From Brevundimonas sp. G8 (GTDB lineage: Bacteria > Pseudomonadota > Alphaproteobacteria > Caulobacterales > Caulobacteraceae): DNA of 64,000 nt. A model generated the notes under the pieces. It searched no databases. It worked only from the letters and a program-made list of their open reading frames with translations, and was not told the DNA's origin. Positions 36,407 to 43,906 of this stretch are shown here, piece after piece. The stretch lies in NCBI RefSeq assembly GCF_902506205.1, contig NZ_LR732816.1, forward strand, positions 493,633-557,632, read 5' to 3'. A program made the position numbers and the translations under genes. Position 1 is the stretch's first letter, and the number at the start of each line of letters is the position of its first letter.

Positions 36407-37381
36407 TCAGTCGAAGATCGAGGCCAGTTCCTCCGACCCAACGCCTTCCTTGGCCGAGCGCAGTTCGTAATACAGCGACGCCACGCCCGCCGAGGCGACG
36501 ACGCCGGACAGTATGCTGACCAGGGGTTCGGTGATCAGACTGACCATCAGGTTCGGCGTGCCGCCGGTCAGGGTTCCGCCTGTCGCCAGGCTGAGCCCCC
36601 CGATCGCGGCGCCGATGATCCACGACAGGATCACATATATGACCAGCAGGCCGAACACGTGCCAGCGATAGCCCTTGGTCAGTTCGCGGCTGCGCTGCAG
36701 GCTGGCGAACACGCCGCGCTTCTCGACCACGATGGCCGGCGAACAGACCGACCACATCACAGCCAGCATTATGCCCGGCACGATCAACAGGACGAAGCCC
36801 AGCATCATTCCAAGGGTGGCGATGATAGCCGTGCCCAGCAGAGGCAGAAATTTCTTGATCCCCACACTAAAGGCGTCGGCGAAGGTGGTCGTCTTGCCGT
36901 TGAAGCTGTTGACCGCCGCCTTCACCACCATGCCCTGCAACAGGTACAGGCCGATCAGGTTCAGAACAGCGCCGATCATGATCAGGACCAGGCCGGACAT
37001 CTCACTGCCGCCGGTCAGCATCGAACTCTGACCGAATGCGGCGAGCACATTGGGCAAGCCCACCAGGATCGCGGCCGCGCCGAAGAAGATCGCCGCGTTC
37101 TGCTTGATCGCGGTGAACGTCCGCTGGATCACGCGCCCCAGGTCGAACACGCCGGCGCCTCCACCGCCGCCGGACATCGCGCTCGTGATCAGCGGGGGCC
37201 GCATGGCGATGATTTGCTGGGCGCGCCAGTCTTTCTCGGCGATGAAATCGACCCTCTGGCTGCGTTCCAGAACCGAAGGCGGCTGAACGTCCTCCTTCGT
37301 GAACGAATACCGCGCGCCGTCGTCGCCGAGGATGAACCCCAGTCCGGTCGCCTCGTCGAACGTCAGAACCTCACCCCGCAA
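36407..37381 (-). CDS. membrane protein with N-terminal cold-shock-like domain
   Basis: The N-terminal ~55 residues (GEVLTFDEATGLGFILGDDG, YSFTKEDV, RVDFIAE) read as an OB-fold cold-shock-like domain. After a Gly-rich linker (SGGGGGAG) come about five or six membrane segments (about 75-320) of a DUF975/GlpM-like multi-pass type, with an SVGIKKFLPLLGTA core. TTG at 37381 is preferred because AGGGGGAGG lies five bases upstream; GTG at 37411 and ATG at 37447 are alternatives adding 10 and 22 residues. It converges on the RDD gene, 12 bp apart. Fusion of a nucleic-acid-binding fold to a membrane domain is known but unexplained. Confidence 0.75.
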   Translation of the reverse strand: MRGEVLTFDEATGLGFILGDDGARYSFTKEDVQPPSVLERSQRVDFIAEKDWRAQQIIAMRPPLITSAMSGGGGGAGVFDLGRVIQRTFTAIKQNAAIFFGAAAILVGLPNVLAAFGQSSMLTGGSEMSGLVLIMIGAVLNLIGLYLLQGMVVKAAVNSFNGKTTTFADAFSVGIKKFLPLLGTAIIATLGMMLGFVLLIVPGIMLAVMWSVCSPAIVVEKRGVFASLQRSRELTKGYRWHVFGLLVIYVILSWIIGAAIGGLSLATGGTLTGGTPNLMVSLITEPLVSILSGVVASAGVASLYYELRSAKEGVGSEELASIFD

Positions 37382-37722
37382 CCTCGCCTCCCCCTTGCTG
37401 ATGCGTCGCACGTTTGTAGAAGCTGGGCCGCAGCCTCGCCAGTCCATTCCTGCGATCGGTGATTAGGCTAGTCCGACTATGGGGACGTCCGCGATTCACC
37501 TTAGGAGACATTCGCAATCCGTGTTCCGGACGGGGCGTCACGAAGTGATCGTGCCTAGAGTGTTGTGGCGGACCCTGGCGTAGGTGCGCCGCCGTGGATG
37601 ATCCTGAGAACTATTCAGCTTTGGTTGGCTGGCCGCTTAGCGCCAGGAGCGGACATTGCCGCCTTCCCGAGAAACAGACCTTTGCTCAGCCACTGCGCGT
37701 AGGCTGCAATCGCTGTTCCTTG
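37382..37722. other. gap at the chromosome/island boundary
   Basis: No gene is supported in these 341 bp. They include GTGGCGGAC at 37565-37573, which equals the last nine bases of the tRNA-Ser end repeat (see attachment sites at 39589 and 48350), and at 37638-37660 a GCGCCAGGAGCGGACATT repeat segment. The first may mark the outer boundary of an older insertion. Confidence 0.4.
37565..37573. repeat. possible older attachment-site remnant
   Basis: GTGGCGGAC matches the first nine bases of the 15-bp attachment repeat found at 39589 and 48350. It lies just beyond the last chromosomal gene and just before the helicase and integrase debris, where the far end of a previous tandem insertion would be expected. 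Nine bases can occur by chance, so confidence is low. Confidence 0.35.
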
Positions 37723-38760
37723 TCACCATCCGTTTGCGATGTGCGCCAAGTTCGGAAGCTCAGCGCATTGAGACTCGTGTCGTCTCGCCCACATTCGCCG
37801 CAGCAACCCATCCGGCGCCAGATGATCGAATTTCCTGTGCTGAAGGTTCTCGACGAATTCGCTGAGCGCTGCGGCCGCAGGCGCCTTGGCCAATTGGGTC
37901 AACAGGGCCCTGGTTTCGGCGGGCGGCGTGTCAGCCACTGTAACTCCCAGCGAATGAGATTCGCAGGCGACACCAGCGGCTCCCAGCGCCACGGCGATGA
38001 CGTCGTTCATCGCTCCTCCTCGCCAGAACAAGACGTGGGTGTCTTGGCCAGATGACACCAAGCCTGTCTGTTCGAGGTTCAGCTCCGCAAAAGCGGCTCG
38101 CCCTTGCGTGAGAAACTCAACCGCCTGTTCATCCAGCCAAGCCGGAACGTCGTGATCCAGATACACCTGGCACATTTCCTGGAGCATGCGATCGTCGAGT
38201 GGTTCGACTGACTGCTGGTCAAATTTCGGGAGACGTCCGGCCGGGTGAGGTGCGACCGAAAGGACCTTTCCTCGGTCATCGGCATCGAGGACGCGCCATC
38301 TACGCCCCGCGAATGCAAGCAAGCTGCCGACCGAAAGCACGTTGGAGATTGGGATCTGACCCAACGGCCGGGCTCCGTGCATGAGCCTCCATTCCTGGTC
38401 GGTTTCGAACACGGCGTAGAAATCGCGGCTTGACGTCAGGGTCTCGCCTTCCTGCCCAAGCATGATGATCCCGTCAGGAGATTGTTCGATGACCCGGACG
38501 GCCGGCGACGCCAAGTGCCGGAGCAGTTCAATGAAGTCCGATGCTTTGAACAAATCGAGTGGACCTGTCTGGCAGAGGATGGCGTGTAGCGTGTCCGCCC
38601 GGGCGCCCCCGCGTTCCACGATGACCGACAGCAGCTGATGGATGAGCACGGTTGTGACGGCAGGATCCGCCTTCGGCGATTCCAGAAACCGGGCGAGAAG
38701 CAGGCCTGGCTGAGCGTCTGAAACGATAGTGTCGGCAGAGAAATCCGTCAGGCGAGCGGC
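37723..38760 (-). pseudogene. truncated Lhr-like DEAD/DEAH helicase, C-terminal fragment
   Basis: About 345 codons match the C-terminal part of large Lhr-type helicases: QPGLLLARFLE, IHQLLSVIVERGGARADTL, the LLAFAGRRWRVLDAD segment and the terminal KFDHLAPDGLLRRMWARR. The frame runs from the stop at 37723 to an in-frame TAA at about 38761, and no helicase motor motifs are left. A GTG at 38649 could start a shorter 308-residue protein, but it would begin inside the domain. The missing N-terminal helicase and the broken genes alongside show that this is debris of a mobile island. Confidence 0.72.
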
Positions 38761-39090
38761 TTACGCCAAACTGTTCGATCAGTCTCAAATCGTCCGCCGA
38801 GAGGCCCGACTTCCAATCGTCAGCCTGAACCGCCCCACCGAGAGGGACGGACGGAGGCGCTGCGGGTCCACGCGGACCCGGGGTCGGCTCCATAGTCGAT
38901 GCCGCGGCCCTGACGACAACCGGGGTTGGCGTCTGAGCCGGGACCGACAGATCGATCTGAAGTCGTTCGGTGCGGTGCGGCGGTGTTGGCCGAATGGACT
39001 CTCTCGGCCTTTGAGCCGCTTTACGTTTACGTCCGCGAACCACGAGCCAGATGATCAGGCCCGCGATTGCGAAGGTCCAAAACACAGTCG
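38761..39090 (-). pseudogene. membrane-protein gene fragment
   Basis: In a frame distinct from both neighbours, a membrane helix (AIAGLIIWLVV) followed by RGRKRKAAQRPR, a Pro/Ala-rich linker and LSADDLRLIEQFGV can be read. It has no start of its own; its upstream end abuts the integrase fragment near 39090 and its downstream end the helicase fragment. It looks like the middle piece of an envelope protein captured by deletions. The family was not recognised. Confidence 0.4.
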
Positions 39091-39535
39091 TCGCCGCCGT
39101 TGAGGATAGCTTGATAGGTTTCCAGCCCCTCGTGGGCTTCACGGTTGAAGTCTTCCAACCGCCCCGCTGCTAAATACTTGGCCCTCTTCTTCCGCAAAGC
39201 AGCCAACGCCCGCGCCGCATAGGCATCTATGTCTATCGGTTTGACCGCCGCCTTAGCTTCGACAGCAGGGGCGTTGCCGGTGGTGGCGATAGCAGCCCGC
39301 GCCTGAGCGAACTCGCGGTCCTGAGCAGCCCACAAAGCGACGTGTAATCGCTTGGCCTCGGCCGGGTCCGCCGTCCCCAACGCCCTGACGATTTCCCGCT
39401 TGCCACCGTAGGCGGGGCGAAGTTCCAAGGGGATGATGCGGCGGGTCGAATACCGCCACCCTCGCGTCTGATTAGCCCAGTCAACACGTCTGCTTTCTCC
39501 GTATCGAGTGTAGCAGACATTCGGCCCATGACCAT
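39091..39535 (-). pseudogene. truncated tyrosine-recombinase (integrase) N-terminus
   Basis: N-terminal region of a DUF6538-type integrase: TRRIIPLELRPAYGG, REIVRALGTADPAEAKRLH, then a helical arm/core-binding part ending abruptly at about 39091 (ETYQAILNGGDD). The first ~25 codons (MSATLDTEKADVLTG) are in another frame, with a shift near 39460 at the run GAGGGTGGCGG. No catalytic domain remains. It lies immediately outside the left attachment repeat of the intact element, on the opposite strand to the live integrase. It is probably the relic of an earlier element in the same tRNA gene. Confidence 0.7.
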
Positions 39536-39588
39536 TTTAAGTGACTGATTTCACGACAAACTCTTTCAGAACAAGAGCTTGTAGCACC

Positions 39589-39603
39589 GTGGCGGACAGA
39601 GAG
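39589..39603. repeat. left attachment site (att repeat)
   Basis: GTGGCGGACAGAGAG is identical to 48350-48364, the 3' end of tRNA-Ser plus one flanking base. After it the sequences diverge (CCCGTAC here, GGATTCG in the tRNA). It marks the element end distal to the tRNA, 150 bp upstream of the integrase start. Confidence 0.85.
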
Positions 39604-39652
39604 CCCGTACAATGGTCATACGCCCTTGTGTCCAGTCGTCCAAATTGTGTTT

Positions 39653-39668
39653 ATTAACAGTTGTTAAT
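39653..39668. promoter_or_regulatory. inverted repeat upstream of the integrase
   Basis: ATTAACA-GT-TGTTAAT is a perfect 7-bp inverted repeat in an AT-rich stretch 86 bp before the integrase start. It is a plausible operator or integrase/excisionase arm site. The role is inferred. Confidence 0.5.
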
Positions 39669-39754
39669 CCCGATACCCGTCTGCGGATGTCCACCGTTGT
39701 TGTTGGTAATCCAACAGGTTGTTTTAGGGTCGGGCTTAGGGCCACGTCCCCCTC

Positions 39755-40915
39755 ATGAGCACAACAAATCGCATCACCGCACTCGCCGCCAAGTCCCTTG
39801 GCATTGGTTTTCACAACGACGGAGCAGGCCTTTATCTGCGGGTCTCTGACCGTCGGAAAAGCTGGGTCTATGTTTACCAGTGGACGGGTCGTCGCCGTGA
39901 GATGGGCCTCGGCAGCTTCTCCGATACGTCATTGGCCGAAGCTCGCATTAAGTGCTCCGCCGCCCGAGCACTGGTGAAATCTGGCGTGGACCCGCTAGCC
40001 AAGCCCGCCCAGCAAAGCTCCGCCCCCTCGTTCAGCGCAATGGCTGAGGAATTCATCGCTTTGAAAGGGGGTGGCTGGCGCAACGATAAGCATCGTCAGC
40101 AGTGGTCCACCACCCTCAAGGACTATGCGAAGCCGATTGCTGACACGCCGGTTGATGCCATCACCACCGAAGACGTGCTCGCATGTCTGGTGCCCATCTG
40201 GAAGGCGAAGCCAGAGACCGCATCACGGGTGCGGATGAGGATCGAGAACGTTCTCGACGCAGCGAAGGCTCGTGGTCATCGGTCGGGTGAAAATCCGGCT
40301 ACTTGGAAGGGGAATCTCGCCCATCTTCTGCCCGCTCGCTCAAAGCTCAGCCGGGGGCATCAGCGCGCTCTCCATTACGACCACGTCCCTGCTTTCATGC
40401 AAAGCCTCAGGCAGCGTCAGGGCGTAGCCGCAAAGGCGCTGGAATTCACCGTTCTGAACGCGGTGCGTACATCTGAGACACTCAACGACACGTGGTCTGA
40501 GTTCGATCTGGACGCCAAGGTTTGGACCATTCCCGCCACCCGCACGAAAACGTCCACGCAGCTTCGCGTCCCGCTGACTGACGACGCCGTTTTGATTCTT
40601 CGGGAGATGCGGGACCTAGGTAGTGAGTGGGTGTTTCCTGCAACCTCGCTGAAGGGTCCGCTCTCCATCAACGCGATGCGTTCGGTCGTGATCCGCATGG
40701 GAACCGGAGAACAGGCGACAGTACATGGCTTCCGTTCGTCCTTCCGGGATTGGGCAGGAGAGACCACCGACTTCCCCCGAGACATTGTCGAAATGTGCCT
40801 TGGACACGCAGTCGGTAGCGCCGTGGAGCGCGCTTATCGCCGTGGTGATGCGCTGGATCGGCGCAGGGCAGTCATGGAAGCTTGGGCCAAATTCCTCGCC
40901 GATCACGAAAAATAA
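39755..40915 (+). CDS. tyrosine integrase of the tRNA-Ser element
   Basis: A 386-residue site-specific recombinase of the P4/DUF4102-arm type. The N-terminal arm-binding domain (about 10-85: LYLRVSDRRKSWVYVYQW, MGLGSFSDTSLAEAR) is followed by a core-binding domain and the catalytic domain with Arg238 (NAVRTSE), HGFR (His324/Arg327), His351 (LGHAV) and nucleophile Tyr361 (RAYRRGD). All catalytic residues are intact, so the element may be mobile. It lies 150 bp inside the left att repeat and reads inward. The start is ATG at 39755. Confidence 0.94.
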   Translation: MSTTNRITALAAKSLGIGFHNDGAGLYLRVSDRRKSWVYVYQWTGRRREMGLGSFSDTSLAEARIKCSAARALVKSGVDPLAKPAQQSSAPSFSAMAEEFIALKGGGWRNDKHRQQWSTTLKDYAKPIADTPVDAITTEDVLACLVPIWKAKPETASRVRMRIENVLDAAKARGHRSGENPATWKGNLAHLLPARSKLSRGHQRALHYDHVPAFMQSLRQRQGVAAKALEFTVLNAVRTSETLNDTWSEFDLDAKVWTIPATRTKTSTQLRVPLTDDAVLILREMRDLGSEWVFPATSLKGPLSINAMRSVVIRMGTGEQATVHGFRSSFRDWAGETTDFPRDIVEMCLGHAVGSAVERAYRRGDALDRRRAVMEAWAKFLADHEK

Positions 40916-40923
40916 ATTTAGTG

Positions 40924-40940
40924 ATAAGTCACTGACTTAT
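40924..40940. promoter_or_regulatory. inverted repeat after the integrase
   Basis: ATAAGTC-ACT-GACTTAT is a perfect 7-bp inverted repeat nine bases after the integrase stop. It has no T-run, so it is more likely a protein-binding site than a terminator. Confidence 0.4.
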
Positions 40941-41078
40941 TGGAGGAAAGATAAAATCAAGCAAACCATCCAACTTAGTTAAGTACTAAATAAGTGTCTG
41001 GTTGCATGCCGAAAAAATGTGGCTAATGGGGTCGGTCCTACCGGCGGAATTCCGCTGCCGGATTTGATCGGACCAGCG

Positions 41079-41456
41079 ATGATGACAACTACACGCCTCA
41101 GTCTCTACAAGCTTTTTCTTGAGACAACTGTCTGGGTAAGCTTGCCCCCAGAAACTTGTGACCATGCCCTTGACTGGCTCGACTGCCACAAAGCCGAACC
41201 CGCCAACCGAAATTCGGTCAATGATCTTTACGAGACCTTCGTGTGGTTCCCGACACCGCACGAGGGTAGGGTCTGGGTTCCGCTCGGACATCTCACGCGG
41301 ATGCTTGGTCAGCTTGAACTCCGAACACCTGCAAACGCGGTTGTCCACCCTAACATCACGTTGGGGCAAAACTTGCGCGGTCATGCCGGTACCCTGACCG
41401 GAACTCAGGTGCTCTCTATCAGGCTCGCCACGATCTTCGGGAGGCGCGGTCAATGA
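41079..41456 (+). CDS. small hypothetical protein of the element
   Basis: A 125-residue soluble protein with a central acidic/aromatic stretch (NDLYETFVWFPTP) and a basic C-terminal end. GTG at 41019 would add 20 residues with little character, so ATG at 41079 is used. It overlaps the next gene by 4 bp (ATGA), making it the first cistron of a three-gene coupled set with the excisionase-like and polymerase-like proteins. No family was recognised. Conservation with that set would suggest a replication or excision accessory. Confidence 0.6.
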   Translation: MMTTTRLSLYKLFLETTVWVSLPPETCDHALDWLDCHKAEPANRNSVNDLYETFVWFPTPHEGRVWVPLGHLTRMLGQLELRTPANAVVHPNITLGQNLRGHAGTLTGTQVLSIRLATIFGRRGQ

Positions 41457-41638
41457 CCTGCATTGTGCCAACTCACTCCCTGACACTGACCATTCCTGAA
41501 GCATGTCGGTACATGCGCGTCAGCCGTTCCACGATCTACAACCTCGCGAAGGCGGGGAAGCTGCCGATCCGCAAGGTCGTCGGACGCTCGCTGATCCTCC
41601 GGAGTGATATCCACTCTCTGCTGGGGGTCGGCGGGTGA
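41453..41638 (+). CDS. excisionase-like helix-turn-helix protein
   Basis: A 61-residue DNA-binding protein of the AlpA/excisionase (winged MerR-like HTH_17) type: LTIPEACRYMRVSRSTIYNL is the helix-turn-helix and KLPIRKVVGRSLILRSDI is the typical wing. Such proteins direct excision by the cognate tyrosine integrase or act as transcription factors for it. It overlaps its upstream and downstream neighbours by 4 bp each, so it is translated together with the polymerase-like gene. Confidence 0.82.
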   Translation: MTCIVPTHSLTLTIPEACRYMRVSRSTIYNLAKAGKLPIRKVVGRSLILRSDIHSLLGVGG

Positions 41639-42918
41639 CCGGCTACGCAGAAGGCACCCACACCGAACCAACTGAGTATCGTTCTGCGGTGCTGAAGGTC
41701 GTTGTGTCGCCTAGCCCGGCGCTGCTCGCCCTTCGCGATGACCTTTATGCGCGGATCAGAACGGCTCACCCTCCGAAGAAGAAACCTAAGCCATCAGATG
41801 ATGAAGCATTTCAGGCATCTCTTCTCGCGTTCGTGGATGCGATTGGAACGTTTGCACTGCTGCGTATTCGCCCCTCCACAGACGTGAATGTAGCGTTTGG
41901 GTTCGGTAAGTACACAGGCTCCAAAATCAGCGCAGTCCACCTGAAGAATATTAGGGAAGCGATGAGGAGTGCTGGCCTCATTGAGGTTGAGCCACACTTC
42001 TTCGACGACACCGGCAAGAAGCAGTCCTATGCCACGCGCATCAAGCCAACGAGGTCTTTCGAAGCGCTGGCTCGGTGTCATGGCGTCGAACTTCCCCCGC
42101 TGTCGCCTCCGAAGGTGACCTACAAGGTCCACAAGCAGGAACATGGACTAGGCGCTGCGCCGGACGACGTACTGGCGCTGGATGCCATCATTCAGCGGTA
42201 CAATGAGTTCACGCAGCGGTTTCGACTGACGCTTCCCGATAAGGCGTGGAGCGAGCTTGAAGCCTACATGGTGAACGCTGATCCGACCGGGAACACGACG
42301 AAGCTGCACAACGGCTTTGACGAGCGCCGTATCTTTTTGACGCGCATCTTCACTAGAACATGGGAGCGTGGGGGGCGGATGTACGGCGGTCATTGGCAAG
42401 GCATGCCGAAACGCTTCCGCAATCAACTGTTGATCGACGGCCAGCCCACCGTTGAACTGGATTACAGTCGCCTGCACCCCACGATGCTCTTTAATGAGGC
42501 TGGTATCGCACTGCCTGAAAACTTGGACCCCTACACCGTCCCCGGTTTCAACGTGGAGCTAGCCGGTGCCAAACAGACCTTCAATCGCCTCTTGAATCAC
42601 GACAGCCAAATTACGTTCATCAAGACCGATCAGGGTGAGTGGTTTGATGACGCTAAATCATTCAACGAGTACCGTGACGCTATGGTGGAACACCTAGCTC
42701 CGATTGCTCTCTATTTCCGAGACGACAAAGGCGCTAAGCTTCAGAAGAAAGACAGCGTGTTGGCGCTTAATGTCATTACGCGCTGTATGGATGATAACAT
42801 CGCGGTCTACCCGGTACATGATAGCTTCATCGTGAGGCACGATAACGCTCAACATCTGAAGCTAATTATGGAAGAGGAGTATTTCACATTGATGGGATTT
42901 AGTTGCGTGGTGAAGTGA
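41635..42918 (+). CDS. element replication protein with family A DNA polymerase-like motifs
   Basis: The 427-residue protein has an N-terminal helical part (1-140), a GGRMYGGHWQGMP segment (about 244-256), then LDYSRLHP (motif A-like, Asp276, Tyr277) and, 118 residues on, ALNVITRCMDD...VHDSF (motif C-like, His395-Asp396). The order and spacing recall the palm of family A polymerases (DYSQIE and VHDE), but the motif A glutamate is replaced by His281 and the motif C glutamate by serine. There is no exonuclease domain and the protein is half the usual size. GTG start overlaps the excisionase-like gene. It is probably a primase/polymerase or initiation protein for element replication; activity is inferred. 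Confidence 0.6.
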   Translation: MTGYAEGTHTEPTEYRSAVLKVVVSPSPALLALRDDLYARIRTAHPPKKKPKPSDDEAFQASLLAFVDAIGTFALLRIRPSTDVNVAFGFGKYTGSKISAVHLKNIREAMRSAGLIEVEPHFFDDTGKKQSYATRIKPTRSFEALARCHGVELPPLSPPKVTYKVHKQEHGLGAAPDDVLALDAIIQRYNEFTQRFRLTLPDKAWSELEAYMVNADPTGNTTKLHNGFDERRIFLTRIFTRTWERGGRMYGGHWQGMPKRFRNQLLIDGQPTVELDYSRLHPTMLFNEAGIALPENLDPYTVPGFNVELAGAKQTFNRLLNHDSQITFIKTDQGEWFDDAKSFNEYRDAMVEHLAPIALYFRDDKGAKLQKKDSVLALNVITRCMDDNIAVYPVHDSFIVRHDNAQHLKLIMEEEYFTLMGFSCVVK

Positions 42919-43045
42919 GCTAACTCAATTCCTTACCGCTACAACATCTATCTAGGTAACCGTGGCATTCGCCTATGCAGGAAACTAGCCTGTAAGGCGT
43001 AGTAGCGGGAGCCCATCCTCGCTGTTCTCCATTATTAGCAGCCAT

Positions 43046-43061
43046 AACTATTGCAATAGTT
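43046..43061. promoter_or_regulatory. 16-bp perfect palindrome upstream of the MucR-like gene
   Basis: AACTATTGCAATAGTT is a perfect palindrome 59 bp before the start codon of the MucR-like regulator, in the 201-bp gap after the polymerase-like gene. It is a strong candidate operator, either for the MucR-like protein itself or for another regulator of the element. Confidence 0.6.
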
Positions 43062-43119
43062 GCAATGGAATGAGCGTCTTTATCGTGATAGATCGACTGA
43101 CTCTGTGACGGAGATTTTT

Positions 43120-43548
43120 ATGACTGAATCCACGACTGATTTGACTGTCCTCACGACCGAAATAATCGCCGCCTACGTTGAAAAGAACCGAGTTGAGGCC
43201 GACGCCCTGCCGACACTCATAAGGGCTGTATACGGCGCTTTAAATGGCCTTGGCGTGGACGATGCGGAGGTCGAGGTGGAGCAGCCGAAGCCGACAGCGT
43301 CTCAGGTTCGAAAATCCATCACGGATGCTGGTTTGATCAGCTTCATCGACGGTAAGACATACCAGACGCTCAAGCGTCACATCGGCCGTCACGACATGAC
43401 GCCAGACGACTATCGGGCTCGGTACGGCCTATCTGCCGACTACCCCATCGTCGCCCCTGCCTACGCCGCTCGCAGATCGGAAATGGCTAAGGCGATTGGC
43501 CTAGGAACAAAGCCGCGTCAGACAACGAAGTCGCGCAAGAAGGCGTAA
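43120..43548 (+). CDS. MucR/Ros-family transcriptional regulator lacking the zinc cysteine
   Basis: The 142-residue regulator matches the MucR/Ros family over its whole length, with TLKRHIGRH, MTPDDYRARYGLSADYP and AYAARRSEMAKAIGLG. At the zinc-binding position, where family members have a cysteine before xxDGK, this protein reads SFIDGK, so the first metal ligand is serine. Some Mesorhizobium homologues fold without zinc, and this may be similar. ATG at 43120 follows GGAG; an in-frame ATG 20 codons earlier is less likely. It is transcribed alone, with a terminator just after the stop. It may control element transfer or cargo genes. Confidence 0.88.
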   Translation: MTESTTDLTVLTTEIIAAYVEKNRVEADALPTLIRAVYGALNGLGVDDAEVEVEQPKPTASQVRKSITDAGLISFIDGKTYQTLKRHIGRHDMTPDDYRARYGLSADYPIVAPAYAARRSEMAKAIGLGTKPRQTTKSRKKA

Positions 43549-43549
43549 A

Positions 43550-43577
43550 GGCCTCGTCACACGAAGCCAGATTTTTT
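43550..43577 (+). terminator. Rho-independent terminator after the MucR-like gene
   Basis: The stem GGCCTCG/CGAAGCC (43550-43556 with 43562-43568; one mismatch) has a five-base loop TCACA and is followed by AGATTTTTT. It begins one base after the stop codon region, the expected position for the regulator's transcript end. Confidence 0.72.
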
Positions 43578-43906
43578 GGCGCGCTCACTACCCCTCACAG
43601 GAAAGGGGCACCCTTCAAGATTGCTGAAACTCGACAATTCGGAGGCATCTATTCCACGCGCAGCCTATGCTGGTTACGTCTTGCCGCTGTGAAGGTGAGA
43701 AGAACGGATGGCCTTAACCTCGCTCACTAACTTCCTCCGGGTACCAAGCTGGTTTGGGGCATTAGCGCGCGCTAGGTGTCCAGATGCGGGCGCATGCAGC
43801 GATGGTCGGAAACCAAGGCTGGCAGCAGCTAAAGCTTGACCTTTGGTTGTATGGACCGCCAATACCTCCTTGGGCGAACATAGATTCGCGGAAGTGTGGG
43901 GCGGTC
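43578..43906. other. non-coding gap before the membrane protein
   Basis: These 329 bp contain no supported gene. A frame in phase with the downstream protein extends back to 43784 but lacks a ribosome site and coding character. The promoter of the coiled-coil membrane protein probably lies here. Confidence 0.4.

Noticed and set aside
38528..39142. 204-codon minus-strand frame across the debris region
   Set aside because: It mixes the end of the integrase fragment, a membrane-protein piece and an out-of-frame part of the helicase fragment, so it is not a gene in its own right.
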